Shown here piece by piece: positions 1-13,700 of a stretch of 64,000 bases of DNA. Numbering within the stretch: position 1 is the first letter of the stretch; every line of letters begins with the position of its first letter. Both the position numbers and the translations under genes were made by a program. A model generated the notes under the pieces. It saw nothing but the letters and a program-made list of their open reading frames with translations. It was not told where the DNA came from and searched no databases. Source of the DNA: Neostapfia colusana (lineage: Eukaryota > Streptophyta > Magnoliopsida > Poales > Poaceae); assembly GCA_030760725.1 (NCBI GenBank), contig JASWHV010000007.1:27915324-27979323 (forward strand). Direction: 5' to 3'.

Positions 1-232
1 GTTACCTGCCACCCGTGGGGCTCCACCCTTCAGCTTGTGCACACTGGTGGACAGCGCTTACGTGCACCCCCCAAGACATAAACGTTCCGAGATGCACGAT
101 TTTCCGACATAGACAGATAGGTTAGTATGCCACTTTCTATATGCTAATAACATCCTTATACGGGCTACTAACTCGTTCCTCACTGGATTTTTTGAAAAGG
201 ATGACCTTTGTAGTGTGTTAAGCCTCAAGCGA
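1..232 (-). other. 5' leader of minus-strand gypsy element B (cut by window edge)
   Basis: This is the untranslated leader just downstream, on the minus strand, of the primer binding site at 233-244. It resembles the reverse complement of leaders of the related elements here: the blocks around 128-140 and 150-190 recall the stretch near 4310-4350 in element A and near 14890-14960 in element C. No coding sequence is seen. The rest of the element lies to the left of the window. Confidence 0.7.
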
Positions 233-244
233 GCTCTGATACCA
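233..244 (-). other. Primer binding site of element B (tRNA-iMet type)
   Basis: On the minus strand the sequence reads TGGTATCAGAGC, the usual plant retrotransposon PBS complementary to the 3' end of initiator tRNA-Met. It lies four bases beyond the LTR terminus at 249, which fixes the LTR end and the direction of the element. Confidence 0.9.
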
Positions 245-248
245 ACGC

Positions 249-3200
249 TGACACGACCCCACGGTCTTGTCGAGCCAGGATCACGCTGAGGGGTGCTGCG
301 TTGCACAACACCGAATAACACACATCAAAGGTACAAAGCGGAAGCAAAACTTTTATTACATAAAGTGGTTTATGAACATTTGTACATCAAAATAAGTCCA
401 GTCTACACTCACGGGCGTAGACTACGCATCAAGTTCACGTTGAGCCCTTGAACATGTCCTTGCTAGCACACACGCACACTAACTCTGCGGCGTGCATGAC
501 TCCCACTCGACGGGGTTCCCCTCCTGGGGTTCCGTCTCCTCTTCGGGAGTCCCTTCCTCATAGAACCCTGCAAAAGCTTCAAACATAAGCAGTGAGCACG
601 AAGGCTCAGCAAGTCTGACCCGTCTCACCTAAACATGGAACTTCTACATGAGGGTGATGGGTTACATGAGGTAAAAATCATTTGCAAGGACTCGCCTAAT
701 TAGTAGAACCTTACATTCAAGTTTTAGCAGCAGGTTGTGGAGAACCTTACGCTAAGGCACATGAGAGAGCCGCAACCAAACAAGAAACACATTTCTCTCA
801 TGTACTTTGCCCAAAGTTAAAAGGAACTTTAGTTAGCTCTAAACTACAACAAACCATTAACATGCAAAGTCCATCTTTCAATCAGCAACATTTTAACATG
901 TAACTAGCCCGTTCTTTCTACGTCACGGTACAGTGAACAAGTGGTACTCACTGACCGTGAGGGACGGCGATTATGATCGATTTACACCTGCAGGGTTACC
1001 CGAATAACCCGTCACGTACGCCCGTACTCGATGTTGCCTACAACAACCATCACGGACGCCATACGCAACCACCTTTCGCCCCTCAGCCAAATATTGAACC
1101 GGTCCCATCGTCCCGATCAAGAGGTCTCTGCACGCGCATCTCAGTGCCGCCATCCGATTTACACCTCGAGCTCTCAACCTACCCTCTGAACGACGGGCAA
1201 TGCCTCAATACCCAGCTACCCGAGTTACATCGGTTTCCCGGTTCCCATATAGCCGGTAGGTCTTCGGTACTGTTCTAGCTTGTTCAACAGGCCCGCACAC
1301 GGCTCGATCTCAATCGACACAAGCGGAGCTATAGCACACAGGCCCCAAAGTCCTGCTGCTCTTACCCTCCGCTCGGTCTCATTTTTCTTGCCATGTGTAT
1401 CATGTGCTATCTCTACCCGAGTCGAGTACCTCTAGCCTATGCTCGCGAGTAGTTCCAACTACTCGACTTGTACCGAATCCTACCCTAACTTAGCATTGCA
1501 GTAGTTAACGGGGTTTTCAATCTTAATCCCAACCCAGGGTTTTCTTGGCTATGCAGTTGGGTTTCCAAACAAGACTCTAATGCAAGGAATAATAGTATTC
1601 AAGTATGTGCTCAAAACAATAAAAATTTGTAAAAAGGTTAATGCAAACCGGAGCTTGCCTTGCTGCTCTCGGTCGTAGGCTAGCTGCTCCTCCGGAGTAA
1701 CGAAGTCTAGGACTTCGGGTTCCTCCTCGACCTTAGCGACTACATGATATAATAAGTACATGTATTAATTTGAATACATTTGTATTAAGATTGAACTTGT
1801 GAAGCTTATAAGTCCCACTAGACAGACTCAATAACTGTGAAACTTTTACTGTGGCTTGGTTACAACCTAAATACAGACTTGGTCAAGTTTTAGTTGCAGC
1901 AAAGCTCATTTGAGCCCTCCACAATTAATTATGTACTCGAACTTAATTGGAACTCTTAGGGTGTTCTAGGGACTTTCATGGAACAAACTATGACTTTCTG
2001 AAAACTAGATTTTTAGAGGGTAATTTGAAGGTTCCTAGCTAAATATATGAGCTAAACAATTTCAGAGAAAATTCTGAAAATGTTTCTGAACATTTTCTAT
2101 TTTCTCTGGAACAGTTTCACTAATCACCCCATTAGGTGGATCAAATGAGCTCAAATGGATCTGAAATTTTTATGGTAGTTCAAGGATATTTTGGTGAACA
2201 TTCCAGCAAAATTTCGGAATTTCCTCCAATCGATTCTCCAGTTAAAATTCCAAACAGTTTAAATTTTGAGGAATTAATTCTGGATAAATAAGGATTTTCA
2301 TGAAGTGAAACTTGATTTGCTGGAAAGTACTAAGAGAGATGAATCCAACAAAATTTGGTTCACTAGATTTGGAGTTTTCTAGCCAAAGTTATGAGGATTT
2401 GAAGTTTGAAGGAAATCTGAAAATTCGGGGAAAAGTTTAAATCTGCCGGGGCCCGCAGGGTCACGTGTTAGGCGCGGAGGCGACAGCACACTGAGGCCCA
2501 CAGGGTTTTTGCGCGCCAGCACACCAGATCCCGGCCGCAGCCCGATCCCGATTTAAAATATCTGCCGCTGACAGCTGGGGTCCACCCCCTTCTTCTACCT
2601 CTCGCCGCCCGCGCTCGGCCGCCGGGGTACCTCGCCGGAGAGCTCGCCGTCAGCTTCTGTAAAGCTCCAAACTTCACGATTTTGGCCGCCTCTGTCTATT
2701 TTCACTCGGGGAACAGGATTCTTGGGTCAGCTCGCCATGAAAATGGCCGGCACATGGTCGGCGACGAGCGGCAGCCTCGGGAGAACTTCGGCCGTGTTGC
2801 CCGTCCTCCCTAGCACCTAACCCGATCGAGCTAAGGGTCGTCGAGCATCAGTGGACCATAGGAAAGGTCGACATGAGCTCCACGGAGCTCGGGAAGGGCT
2901 GTGTTGGGCTGTCACCGTGCGACCTAGGCCGGAAATCGGGATTTCTACTAAAACTTGAAGAACAGCGGTTTCCCTCCACGGTTCTTCGTGGTTCCTGCTC
3001 CTATGGACTCGTACGGGCTACTATACGTAATCCTCTCCATGAGAGGATGAGTGATGCAGTGTGGCTTACGAATTTCTCTGATCGGTACAGACCTCACTTT
3101 TGCACACCGTCGCGAAAACATGAAATTCCGGCCTAAGCAGCGTTTGTCACGCCGCCGGAGCTTGCGGGAATGAAAGAGGGACTGAAAGCGAACCTCTTTG

Positions 3201-4277
3201 CTGTTCACAGCTCGGTGAACGGTCGGCTGTGGTGGCCGGAAGAATGGTTCCCACAGCGGCGGCTCGAGCTGAACCGGCAGAGAAAGGATCGCCACGGTGG
3301 AGCTCGGGGAAGGCTGCGCAGGGCCTGGAACCGATGCGAGGGTGTTGAAGATGGCTTGGCGCACCCGGTGCTGGTCTCAGATTGCCGGGAGGGTCACTGG
3401 ATCGGCCGGGCGATGAGGAACCGAAAGTTCACTCGGGCGGCGAGGAGCTTCGGCTTTCTGGGTGGAAATGCTACGAGGCAACGGTGAAGATCCCCTGCGA
3501 CTGCTCAGGCGCGCAGATAAGGATCCTGCGAGGCGGTTCACCGGCCGAGGGCGGCAAGCAGCTGCTGTCCTCGCCGTTTCTTCGCCGTGGCGGTCGCTGC
3601 CGCGCACGAGTACCCGAGCTGAGCTCTCAGTCGGTTTCTTTTGCCTCAGTGGCTGACATGTGGGTCCCACCCGGGGTTTTAACCTCTGAAATTCACTCCT
3701 AATCACTGTTGTAAACAGTGAGCCCCAAAATATCCATGGTGATTCAAATTATTCACCCATGAGCCATTTGAATTGATTAGAATTCAAATTGGGTTTGGTT
3801 TGAATGAATTTCAGCACATGTTCAGTTTGAAACTCAAATAAAGTTTGAATTTGCCCCACTTAGCTCATGTCAAGATCAACTCCAAATGGAGTGAAAATTG
3901 GTGTGTGAGCTCACAAAAATGTGCTGAATAAGAATATGCCTCCCACTTTTGAATTCATGGGATAAAAACAGTTTGAATTTGAATATGGTTTCAAACTGCC
4001 CTCTTTCTAGCTATACCCAAAATGACCTCAAAAAGGTTTTGAATTTTGGTGAAACTTGGCATGGACATCCTTAGCAATGTGTAGGAGTTTTCATATGCCC
4101 AGCCCCTCTATATCACATGTGGGAAATACCACTTTTGCTATATGTGAGTTTGTTCTCTAATGAGCATGTTGATGGTGGTTTCTTGCTCTTCATTTGTGTT
4201 CATCAACTTGCTTCAAATGAGGTGTGTGGTGTGGTGATGAACACTTCAAATATGTGTCAAAAACTGAGGCCCTTACA
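249..4277 (-). repeat. 5' LTR of gypsy element B, about 4.0 kb
   Basis: The right end (minus-strand LTR start) reads TGTAAGGGCC and the left end closes with CA next to the PBS. The terminal 150 bases match, in reverse complement, the LTR start at 54951 and the right end of the LTR at 18949. The LTR has AT-rich flanks and a GC-rich core at about 2441-3700. Short open frames occur on both strands in that core, for example 2948-3364 minus, but they carry no recognisable domain and are not conserved between LTR copies, so I treat the whole stretch as non-coding. The right end abuts element A's leader and has replaced A's PBS. Confidence 0.8.
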
Positions 4278-6199
4278 GGATTACGGTGAGGATTCGCTAG
4301 TATGCCCAAGTAAGGACTATATTAGCATAGTTACCTAAACTGGCATGACTAACATATGTGTTATAATTCTGAATTTTGATTATGTAACGACGCACCTACA
4401 CTCAGGTAAAAATGGTAAGGAACGCCACCGAAAGCGGTTCAATTTTGGTTAGCTCCCCTGACGAGGAATGTGGTTCAGGGATAGGTCTCACAGCTTGGTG
4501 TGAGACGTTAATATGAAACTCTTGGACTCTTCATGTTCCTGAGTTCATATGAAACGCTGATCCCTAGCGTGCATTAGGCAAGAAAGTGGAGACCCCATCG
4601 TGTGGTCAGTAATGCGATAGTGTGTTCTTCTGGAAATAGCCTAGGAGGACATATGCGGCGCTTGCCATCGGCGTGCCCTGCAGGGCAGTAGGTGGTATCT
4701 GTTGGGTTGATAAAATTCCCAACCGTGACGACCCGTTCGCGCTCTACTCGGGTTCCCCATCGTGTGGTGTGAAAACACGATCACGTACCTTGAGACGTGG
4801 CTTAACTCAAGGACGGCCGTATGGCAATGATACGGGCGTATGCATTTACTTTCAAATATGGACCTGCCTGAAATGAAAACAACCCTTGAGTGCATCATTA
4901 TTGAGTGTTCTTCTGCAGGTACTAACCACGTATGTATCCCATGTAGTATACGTGTGCGAGAGACCGTTTAGTGCCACAATTGAGACGTATATGCTGGTAT
5001 AATCCGGTTAGGATTTTCTTTTTGTGAGGAACGTAGTATCGATATGTAATAGGAATTTGCATTAAAGATAATGGTAACAAGGAACTAAAACAACCAAGGT
5101 TCAATCTTTAGGACCCGGGTTGGGTAGAAAAATTCAACAAGTGGATTAGTTTAGCTCAAAGGGATTGAAAAACAGAGTGCTCTGTTTTGGCAGCAAGTTT
5201 GCTGAACTTTAACAGAGAATAAATCACAGATTATTTAGCCAATGGAGGTTTGGGGTACAGTTCTGGACATAGGTTTAAGTGCTCTACAACTTTGTTGTAG
5301 ACTTCCAGAGCAGAATTCCACCTTTAATTGGTTGAAGCTTAAGATTATTGTAAACTGTCCAGAACCAGGACAGGTTCAAAAACTCTCTGGAGTGTTCTGT
5401 TTTTCAAGCATAACTTCCTGTAGAAAAATTAAATATTATCATATGATACATTTTTGGAAAGGGTAGGAGATGTGTTACATCTTCGTAATTCAGAGTTTCT
5501 GCAATTGAAGCAAGGAATTCAGTGGAAATTAGAGTTGAAAACAGCAACTTCCAAAGGAGGTGCTGTTGAAATTCTTTCAGAAATTTCTGTTGGCTTTGAA
5601 TTATCATAAGTTTTTAACCATAAATTATCTGAGGGCAAATAAATACTCGTTGGAAAGCTACTGAATTTAACTTTAACTTTGATATTCAACTTGAGTTATG
5701 AAAATGCCATGTACTAGGTCGAAATCTGGGATATGTAGAAACTGGTCATTCTGGGCAGAGGGATGGACAATTGAACTCATTTGAGAGATTGTTGTACCCT
5801 AGGGGGTTTGATTACTTCCAATGGGGTAAAACATACTCATGAGTTGTTATCTTCGACTAGTGAAAGATTTGAGTATATGTCTTACTCATGTTGCTTTTGC
5901 TAGAGACCATGTTTGTGTCGTATTGAAGATAAAAGGGTAGTATACGTGATGACAAAGCGATGTTAACGTCTCGTAGTGACCAAATCTAGTTGAGATGAAC
6001 TTCCAAAGAGGAAGTATATCAAGTTGGATTTAACTAGTTTGTATTTGGTCTGGTAATGGTGTAGCTTGTGCAAAGTTATTACATTATCTATTGCGAGATG
6101 TATTGCCTGTTTATTGTCATTATGTTTTTACGCCTATTTTTGCTGGACTGCATGAAGTATGTTGTGGGACTGATTTTGTTTATTGTCGTATGGTTGCAG
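4278..6199 (+). other. Long 5' leader of element A
   Basis: This 1.9 kb non-coding leader precedes gag. It matches the leader of element D (23076-24870) and, in reverse complement, that of element C (14696-15028), including the stretch at 4380-4560. Two features are shared with D: a donor-like TTCTGCAG/GTAC at about 4912-4922, and TTGCAG immediately before the gag ATG at 6200, which would suit a spliced leader. I saw no convincing open frame. Confidence 0.65.
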
Positions 6200-7430
6200 A
6201 TGGTTCATACACGGGCCACGCATGAGGTTGGTGGTTCTAGCCAGCAGGGGGGTGATGAGTCCCAGCCACCTGCCTACGACAGTACCCTGCAGCAACAACC
6301 ACCACCGCCGCTTCTGCTTACACTAGCGGATGTGATCGCGGCACTGGTGGGTAATCGTGAGGAGCAGACCGATCTGCTCCGCACGATCATGCAGAATACG
6401 TCCCAGGTGGGGGGGGGGTCAAGAGAGGGGGTCTCGTGAGCCCCACATTGTGATGTACTCGGACTTCATGAGTACGCATCCTCCGGTGTTCACCAAAGCG
6501 GCAGAACCCATGGAGGCCGACAACTGGCTGCGGATGATCGAGTCTAAGTTCGGGCTGCTCCAATGAACGGAACAGAAGAAGACTCTCTTCACGGCGCAGC
6601 AGCTTCACGGTGCTTCTGGTGCGTGGTGGGCAAACTATGTCGCCTCACTACCTGCTGGCCACACTGTGGAATGGGCAGAATTCCAGGAGGCGTTCCGCGC
6701 CTACCATATCCCTCCCGGGATAATGAAGAGGAAGTTCCAAGAATTCTTGGAGCTGAAGCAGGGCGGGAGGAGTTCCCACGACTACTCCCGTGCCTTCAAC
6801 CATCTGGCGCAGTATGCGTCGGATTATGTCGCCACCGAGGAGAAGAAGTGGGAGCAGTTCTATTGGGGGTTAAACCCCGAGATGAAGACGCATCTCATAC
6901 AATGCAATCGCGGCACTTTCAATGACCTCGTCAACGCCGCGATCATGCAAGAAGATGCTCAGCGGGAATTGGTGCTGAGCAGCGAAAGCGCAGCACTCCA
7001 CCCAGCAGCGGGGGTGGAGCTCCTGAAAAATACCGCATGGTGTATCGGACACCATCCGGTCAGCAGTGGCATCCACCGGCGCGACCTCAGCAGTTCGGGG
7101 TCGTTCTTTTCAGCCACCCCCGTTCCGACCGTTGATGCCACCACCACGACCGCAACAGCAGAAGCAGATGGTACCTAGGGCATTTCCACCGCCACAACGT
7201 TGCCCGGGTTTGCGTCCACTAATCAGCGGAGGGCCGCCTCGCTACAACTGCTACACATGTGGCCAGGCGGGCCATTTCTCGAATGACTGTCCCCAGGGGC
7301 AGCAGAGCAGCGGGCAATCCCAATATCAGGGCGGTGCTCGAGGCCAACCTCCGGTCAAGAATGTTGGTCAGCGAACCGGGGGCGTTCGCAACCTCAACAA
7401 TGAGGACGCCCCGGAGGGAGAAAACATGCT
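6200..7430 (+). pseudogene. gag: gag (capsid/nucleocapsid) of element A, frameshifted
   Basis: Gag normally forms the cytoplasmic virus-like particle that packages the element RNA. The start ATG at 6200 was chosen because element D's gag begins at the matching place (24871) with a similar N-terminus. A proline/glutamine-rich N-terminal stretch is followed by the retrotransposon gag domain (about 6450-6960, with a conserved AWW near 6630) and a basic, proline-rich C-terminus. A CCHC zinc knuckle, CX2CX4HX4C, is intact at 7249-7290 and would bind RNA. The frame changes at a run of G (about 6410-6417), there is an in-frame TGA at about 6563, and the frame changes again near 7000-7070. It cannot give a full-length protein. 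Confidence 0.85.
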
Positions 7431-10400
7431 GGCGGGTACGTTCACTCTCAATGATCAAGCAATCATCATATTATGGTGCAACCCACAACTTCATAAGTGC
7501 ATCATATGTGGTTAAGCATCAACTGGAAGCTCTTATATGATTTGCTCACCGGGAGGAAAGATTTCAGCAACTATGATGATTCCGAAAGCACCACTGTGCT
7601 TAGGTGGGGAGATATATCCCACTACTATGATTATTCTTGAGGGGCAGAAGATTGATGCAATATTAGAGATGTCATGGCTAAGTTACCATGGCGCTGTCCT
7701 AGAAACATTATCACGGATGGTTCACCTCAACTCCCCACTACACCGTCCGCAGTCCCTCATACTAGACGATCCAGTCCCAGAAGTTTCAGCCGCCTATACT
7801 ACTGAAGCTTCCAAGTTAGAGGACATCCCTGTAGTCCGAGAGTATCCTGACGTGATCCCGGATGATCTTCCGGGCATGCCACCTGAACGGGAGGTGGAGA
7901 TCAAGATAGAACTTGCACCCGGGACTACACCAAATCGCGGAGACCGTATAAAATGGCTCCGAACGAGCTGGCTGAGTTGAAAGAACAGCTCAATGATTTG
8001 TTGAGCAAGGGTTTCATTAGGCCGAGTTCCTCGCCTTGGGGATGCTCGGCGCTGTTCGTCAAGAAGAAGGATGAAACCTTGAGGCTGTGTGTGGATTACC
8101 GGCCGCTCAACGCCGTCACCATCAAGAACAAATATCCATTGCCCCGTATTGACATCCTGTTTGATCAGCTTGTGGGTGCAAGTGTGTTCTCGAAGATGGA
8201 CCTTCGCTCCAGGTATCATCAAATAAAAATCCAGGTCGAGGATATCCCGAAGACGGCCTTCTTGACGAGATATGGACTATTTGAATATCTTGTCATGTCT
8301 TTTGGTCTCACTAATGCTACGGCACATTTCGTGTATCTCATGAACTCGGTGTTCATGCGGAGTTGGACAAGTTCATTGTGGTGTTCATTGATGATATCTT
8401 GGTTTACTCCAAGTCAGAAGCAGAACACACCGAACACTTGAGAATCGTTCTTCAACGATTGCGGGACCATAAGCTCTATGCAAAGTTCAGCAAATGCGAG
8501 TTTTGGATCAGCCAAGTGCCATTTTTGGGACATATCATCTCAGCGGAAGGCATTGCGGTTGACCCAAGCAAAATTGAGCAAGTGCTGAAATGGAAAGCCC
8601 CCACTTCTGTCCATGAAGTCAGAAGTTTCCTCGGTTTAGCAAGATATTATCGGAGATTCATTCCAAGCTTCTCCAAGCTTGCTACGCCGATGACCGAGTT
8701 ATTGAAGAAGGGAATAAAATATGTGTGTAACACAGCATGTGAAGGAGCGTTCCAAGCAATGGTGAAGCATCTCACAACAGCCCCGGCCTTAGCTCAACCG
8801 GATATGACCGAGCCCTTCGACGTGTATTGTGATGCGTCTAGTATCGAGCTCGTCTGCGTGTTGATGCAAGAAGGACATGTGGTTGCATATGGCTCACGCC
8901 AACTTCGAAACCATGAGAAGCACTACCCGACTCATGATCTTGAGCTCACTGCTGTGGTTTTGGCGCTGAAGATGTGGAGGCACTATCTCTGAGGGAATTC
9001 GGTGCATCTCTACACCGACCACAAGAGCTTGAAGTATATTTTCACCCAGAAGGAGCTGAATATGAGGCAAAGGAGGTGGTTAGAACTAATCAAAGATTAT
9101 TATATTGAGATTCATTACCAACCCGGCAAGGCGAATGTGGTTGCCGACGCGCTGAGTCAGAAATCACGTGTCCATAACCTCACCATTACACCGGTGGAGG
9201 AGGAAGAGCCGAGTTTATACTTGGTTCCTATGGATCACTCTACAACCTTGCTCTCATCCCTACCATTAGGGAGGATATCATTGCAGCTCAGAAAGTTGAC
9301 AAGGGTATGGCACATCTCCAGAGACGGATAGACAGCGGGGATATCAAATGTTTCCAGAAAGATGATGAGGGGACGCTGTGGTTCAATGACCGCATAGTCG
9401 TACCCCGGAGTATGGGGCTGAGGAAGAAGATCCTTGATGAATCTCACTTGTCTAAATTCTCCATTCATCCGGGCAGCAACAAAATGTACCAAGATTTGAA
9501 GAGAAAATTTTGGTGGACACGGATGAAGCAGGAAGTGGCTAAATACGTATCCGAGTGTGATATGTGTAGACGAGTGAAAGCGGATCACTTGAGAAAATCA
9601 GGGCTGTTGCAACCCCTGAAAATTCCAGCTTGGAAGTGGGAAGATGTGAGCATGGATTTCATTGTGGGATTACCCATGACTTCCAACAAACATGATTCCA
9701 TTTGGGTAATTGTTGGCCGATTAACCAAGTCGGCTCATTTCATTCCCGTGCATACACGTTACAATGCCAGCAAGTACGCGGAGTGGTACATTGCAAGAAT
9801 CCTATGCTTGCATGGGGTACCCAAGACCATAATCTCAGATCGAGGCGCACTATTTGTATCTCGTTTCTGGGAGCAGTTGCACGCTGCATTGGGTACTAAG
9901 CTGATTAGAAGCTCCGCCTACCACCCTCAGACAGTGGGCAAACTGAGAGGGTGAACCAAGTACTAGAAGACATGTTGAGAGCGTGTGCATCCACCACGGT
10001 AGAAACTGGGATGATCATATACCGTTGGCAGAATTCTCGTACAACAATGGTTATCAAGCGAGTATCAAGATGGCACCATATGAGGCTCTCTACGGTCGCA
10101 AATGCCGCACCCCATTGAACTGGTGCGAGTCCGGTGAAAGGGTCACGTTTGGGGTTGATGTGGTGAACAACGCCAAAGAGCGTGTTCGGATGATTCAAGC
10201 CAACTTGAAGGACGCTCGATCACGGCAGAAGTTACGCTGATAAGAGGCGTAGGCCGCTACACTTCGATGTCGGGGAACATGTGTACCTCCGTGTATCTCC
10301 AATGAAAGGCATGCATCGGTTCAGCGTGAAGGGTAAACTCGCTCCCCGATTTATTGGACCCTATGCTATCACCGAGAAGTGTGGGCCAGTGGCATATGGA

Positions 10401-10700
10401 ATAGAACTACCGGCATCTCTCGCTGGTGTTCACGACGTTTTCCATGTTTAACAACTAGGGAAATGTCTGAAGTATATGGCTGCTGTTCCCACCGAAGACA
10501 TTGGCGAACTGCAACTGGATTTCACATATGCTGAATATCTAGTGGCGATTATTGATGAGAAGACCCGGACCACACGTAATCGAATGCTGTGGTTCTACAA
10601 GATTTTGTGGAGCAACCACACCGCTGAAGAAGCGACGTGGGAGAGCGAGGAATTCCTTCGCTCCAACTACCTGGATTTCAGGGCAGCTCATCACGGGTAA
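7430..10700 (+). pseudogene. pol: pol (PR-RT-RNase H-IN-chromodomain-like tail) of element A, degenerate
   Basis: Protease is marked by GATHNFIS near 7477, but the bases that should encode the catalytic Asp-Ser just before it are missing. RT covers about 7960-8500, with its catalytic Asp pair in VFIDD at 8390-8395. RNase H lies at about 8815-9165 and is split by a TGA near 8990. IN has a complete HHCC zinc finger (between about 9445 and 9567), the first catalytic Asp near 9655 and the second near 9838. A one-base loss near 9930 removes the Glu region from that frame. Further frame changes occur near 8355, 9955 and 10230, with a stop near 10449. The tail at 10540-10680 is chromodomain-like and includes EEATWESEE. 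It is clearly inactive. Confidence 0.9.
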
Positions 10701-10752
10701 TTCTTCTCACATCTTTGTCTCTTCTTTTGTAATCTCGGGACGAGATTCTTTT

Positions 10753-10765
10753 AAGGGGGCAGGAA
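10753..10765 (+). other. Polypurine tract of element A
   Basis: The purine-rich AAGGGGGCAGGAA lies directly before the TGTGAAATCC LTR start. It primes plus-strand DNA synthesis in LTR retrotransposons. Element D has the equivalent tract at 40853-40865, also directly before a TGTGAAATCC start. Confidence 0.9.
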
Positions 10766-13700
10766 TGTGAAATCCTTAAAAGTGTAGCAAGTGAAGCTGA
10801 AACTCACATCGAGAAAAGGTGAGGGAATTTAAACTTTTGAATTTAAAGGGGTGAGCTCCAAGTCTAAACTTGAACTTGCCGAAAATTCCCGAACACAGAG
10901 ATCTAAAGCTACCATTTAGTTCTCCACACATCCACGGGTAGCCCGGCAAATTTTCAGCTCATTTGGAAAAGATTTCCTATTTGTCGGAATTTAAACGAGA
11001 GACAAATCGAATTTGAATTCAAACTTCAGTTTCAAATTCCGACTTCACCGGAATTCAAATTTGAGAGCACCATTGTGTTTCTCATATTCCTTTTGTCTTA
11101 TACTCCAAGTTTGATAAAATTTGGAGTTTGTTTGCTAGCTCAAATGGAAGAAGAGGGGAAGGGGGCCCACTGGTCAGTAGACTTAACACCGAAGTCAATA
11201 CTCGCTGGTTTCACTCGGCAGCCGACCAACCACGCGCCACCTCCTGCTCCCGCGCCCGAGTGAAGGGGACACCACACAGCCGTGCTGTGCCGTGGAAGCA
11301 ACGACTGCGGCGGTCATAACACGCGCAGCCCACGTGAATTCCTTCACTGCTCCCATCTCCCTCGCGCACCGAAGCACAAAATCGCACAAGCGCCCGACCT
11401 CCCTGTTCTCCAGCGTCCGAGCGATAGAGGCTCTGTTGTGGCCGACAATCAACATGAAAAAGGTCTGCTCCAAGGTGCTGAACACATCCATGCCGACCTC
11501 ACCTTCTCTCGTGCGTCGTCGGTAAAGAATTTCTCCGTTTATTGCTTCGGTATCCATAGGACCAAGCCGCACCAATCTTCCAAATTCGTAGTGATCCCTC
11601 TACCATCACGGGTACTGAGATATAGACATGATAGACACCCTCCCACGCTCTTCTAGGATCAAAAAGCATCCAAAATCATCATGTGTAGGCGCTGTTCTTC
11701 GAGATTTTTGCAACAGCACCAATTTTCACCCTAGGTCGCCGATGAGCACGTAGTTGCAGCCTTTTTGAGCTGATTTGAGCTCATGCCTGTGCTTAGAATG
11801 CCACCACGGTGCTCTAGGAAGAAATACCGAAGGATTTGAGCTCTCCTAGCATGAGCGCGACACTGCCGAACTCCAACCGCCGCTGCCGCCCGTCACCGAA
11901 GGGTTTCCGGTCACCGGGGTCCCCGGCTGACCACGGGGATGAGTTGCCCGTGGTCCACAATAGGGAGGTGGCAATTTTTGGGGCAGGGGAAGGTCGGAAA
12001 GGCGTCTTCCGAGGAGCTCACCGGAGAGCACCGCCGCAGCTCGGCTGTTGGCGCGAGGAGGAAGAAAGCACTGTGCTGCGGGGCCCGCATACAGAGTTTA
12101 AACATTTCTGGGATTTTCCAGTTTTGGGTCAAACTTCAACTGGCTATAACTTTTGCTAGGAAGCTCCAAATTTAGTGAACCAAATTTTGTTGGATTCAGA
12201 TTTTCGAGTACTTTCCAGCAAAACAAATTTCAGCTCATGAAACTTATTCTTTTTCAGAATTAATTCCCTAAATTCTAAACTGTTGGGAATTTTATCTGGA
12301 GAACTCTTTTATTGAAAATTCTGAGATTTGGCTGGGATGTTCATTTGAAAATCCTTGAGTCACAAGAAAAATTTCAGATCCATCCATGTTCATTTAGTCC
12401 CCTAATGGTGTGATTAAGTGAACTGCCCTGAGAAAATGGAAATATGTACAGAAACATTTTTCAGATTTTCTCAAATCTTGTTTAGGGCATAACTTTAGCT
12501 GCGATTCTTCAAATGACATGAAACCAATTCCATTAGAACCATCTCAAGATCTAGTTTCCAGAAAGTAATGGTTTGAGCCATGAAAATCCCTGGAAATCCT
12601 TAGAGGTTGTACTAATGACCGAATAGGCTTTTATTTGTACAGAGCTCAAATGAACTTTGTTTCAAATGAAACTTGGTCAAGACTCTGTTTAGGAACCTAC
12701 CAAGCCACCATAAAAATTTCAAAGCCAAAGGGGAGGGCTAGCTAGAGTTATGGTATTTACATATTCAGTTCCAAACATTGCATTTGAATTGACATATCGT
12801 TAATTGCTTACGTATAGTCGCTGAAGGCGAGGAAACCCCGGAAGTGCTGGATTTTCTCCTTCAGGACGAAGCCCTAACATCTGACCAGCAGCAAAAAGGC
12901 AAGCCCCGGTTTGCATTAACACATTTTATAAAGTTTTGGTTTTTGTATACTTAGCATGAGTTATGGTTGTGCATTAGGCGTAGGATGGATGAAACCCAAG
13001 TGCATAACCAGATTTTCCTACAAGAGTGTGGGTAGTGTCTAAGTCCTTGAGTAGTCAGGCTGTGCTTAATGTTCATAGAACTTCGGTACAAGTCGAGTTG
13101 TTGGAATCTACTCGCGAGTATAGGTGTCGGGACACACGGGATTGGTTTGAGTGATGCGAGATCACTTTAGTAAGAAAATGAGGCAGGGGCTAGGGCGCAG
13201 CAAGGGGAAGTCTTGTGGGTGCAGCCCTGTCCGTGTCGATTGAGGACCGATCCATGTGCGTCCCTGCTGAACAAGTATTGAACGTACTGAAGGCATATCG
13301 GATATATGGGCCCCGATAAACTGATGTAACCTATACCTCAGGGCGTCGAGGCATAACACGGCGATTTATAGGTGTAGGTTGAGGGTAGCAAGGTGGAAAT
13401 CTGCTAACGGGCATAGAGAGATGCTCCGTGTAGGGAACCTACTGTCCGTATGGGTGCGACCAGTTCGACGTTTGGGCTGTTTCGTGAAAGGTTGTCCCGT
13501 ACGACAGCAGTGGGGCGTGCTGTGTGCAGCTCCGAGTATGGGCGTACGTGATGTGCTATTCGGGTATCCCTGCAGGTGTATATCGAGTCGATTCGCCTTC
13601 CCTCACGGTGATGAGTACCGCTTGTTCACTGCGTCGTGACGTAGATAAATTATGGAATGTTGCGATTTAATTCTGCTGATATGTATAAATTGTATTGCTA

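Noticed and set aside
2948..3364. 138-codon minus-strand frame as a captured host gene in LTR B
   Set aside because: It has no recognisable domain, lies in the GC-rich LTR core, and other LTRs of the family do not preserve the frame.
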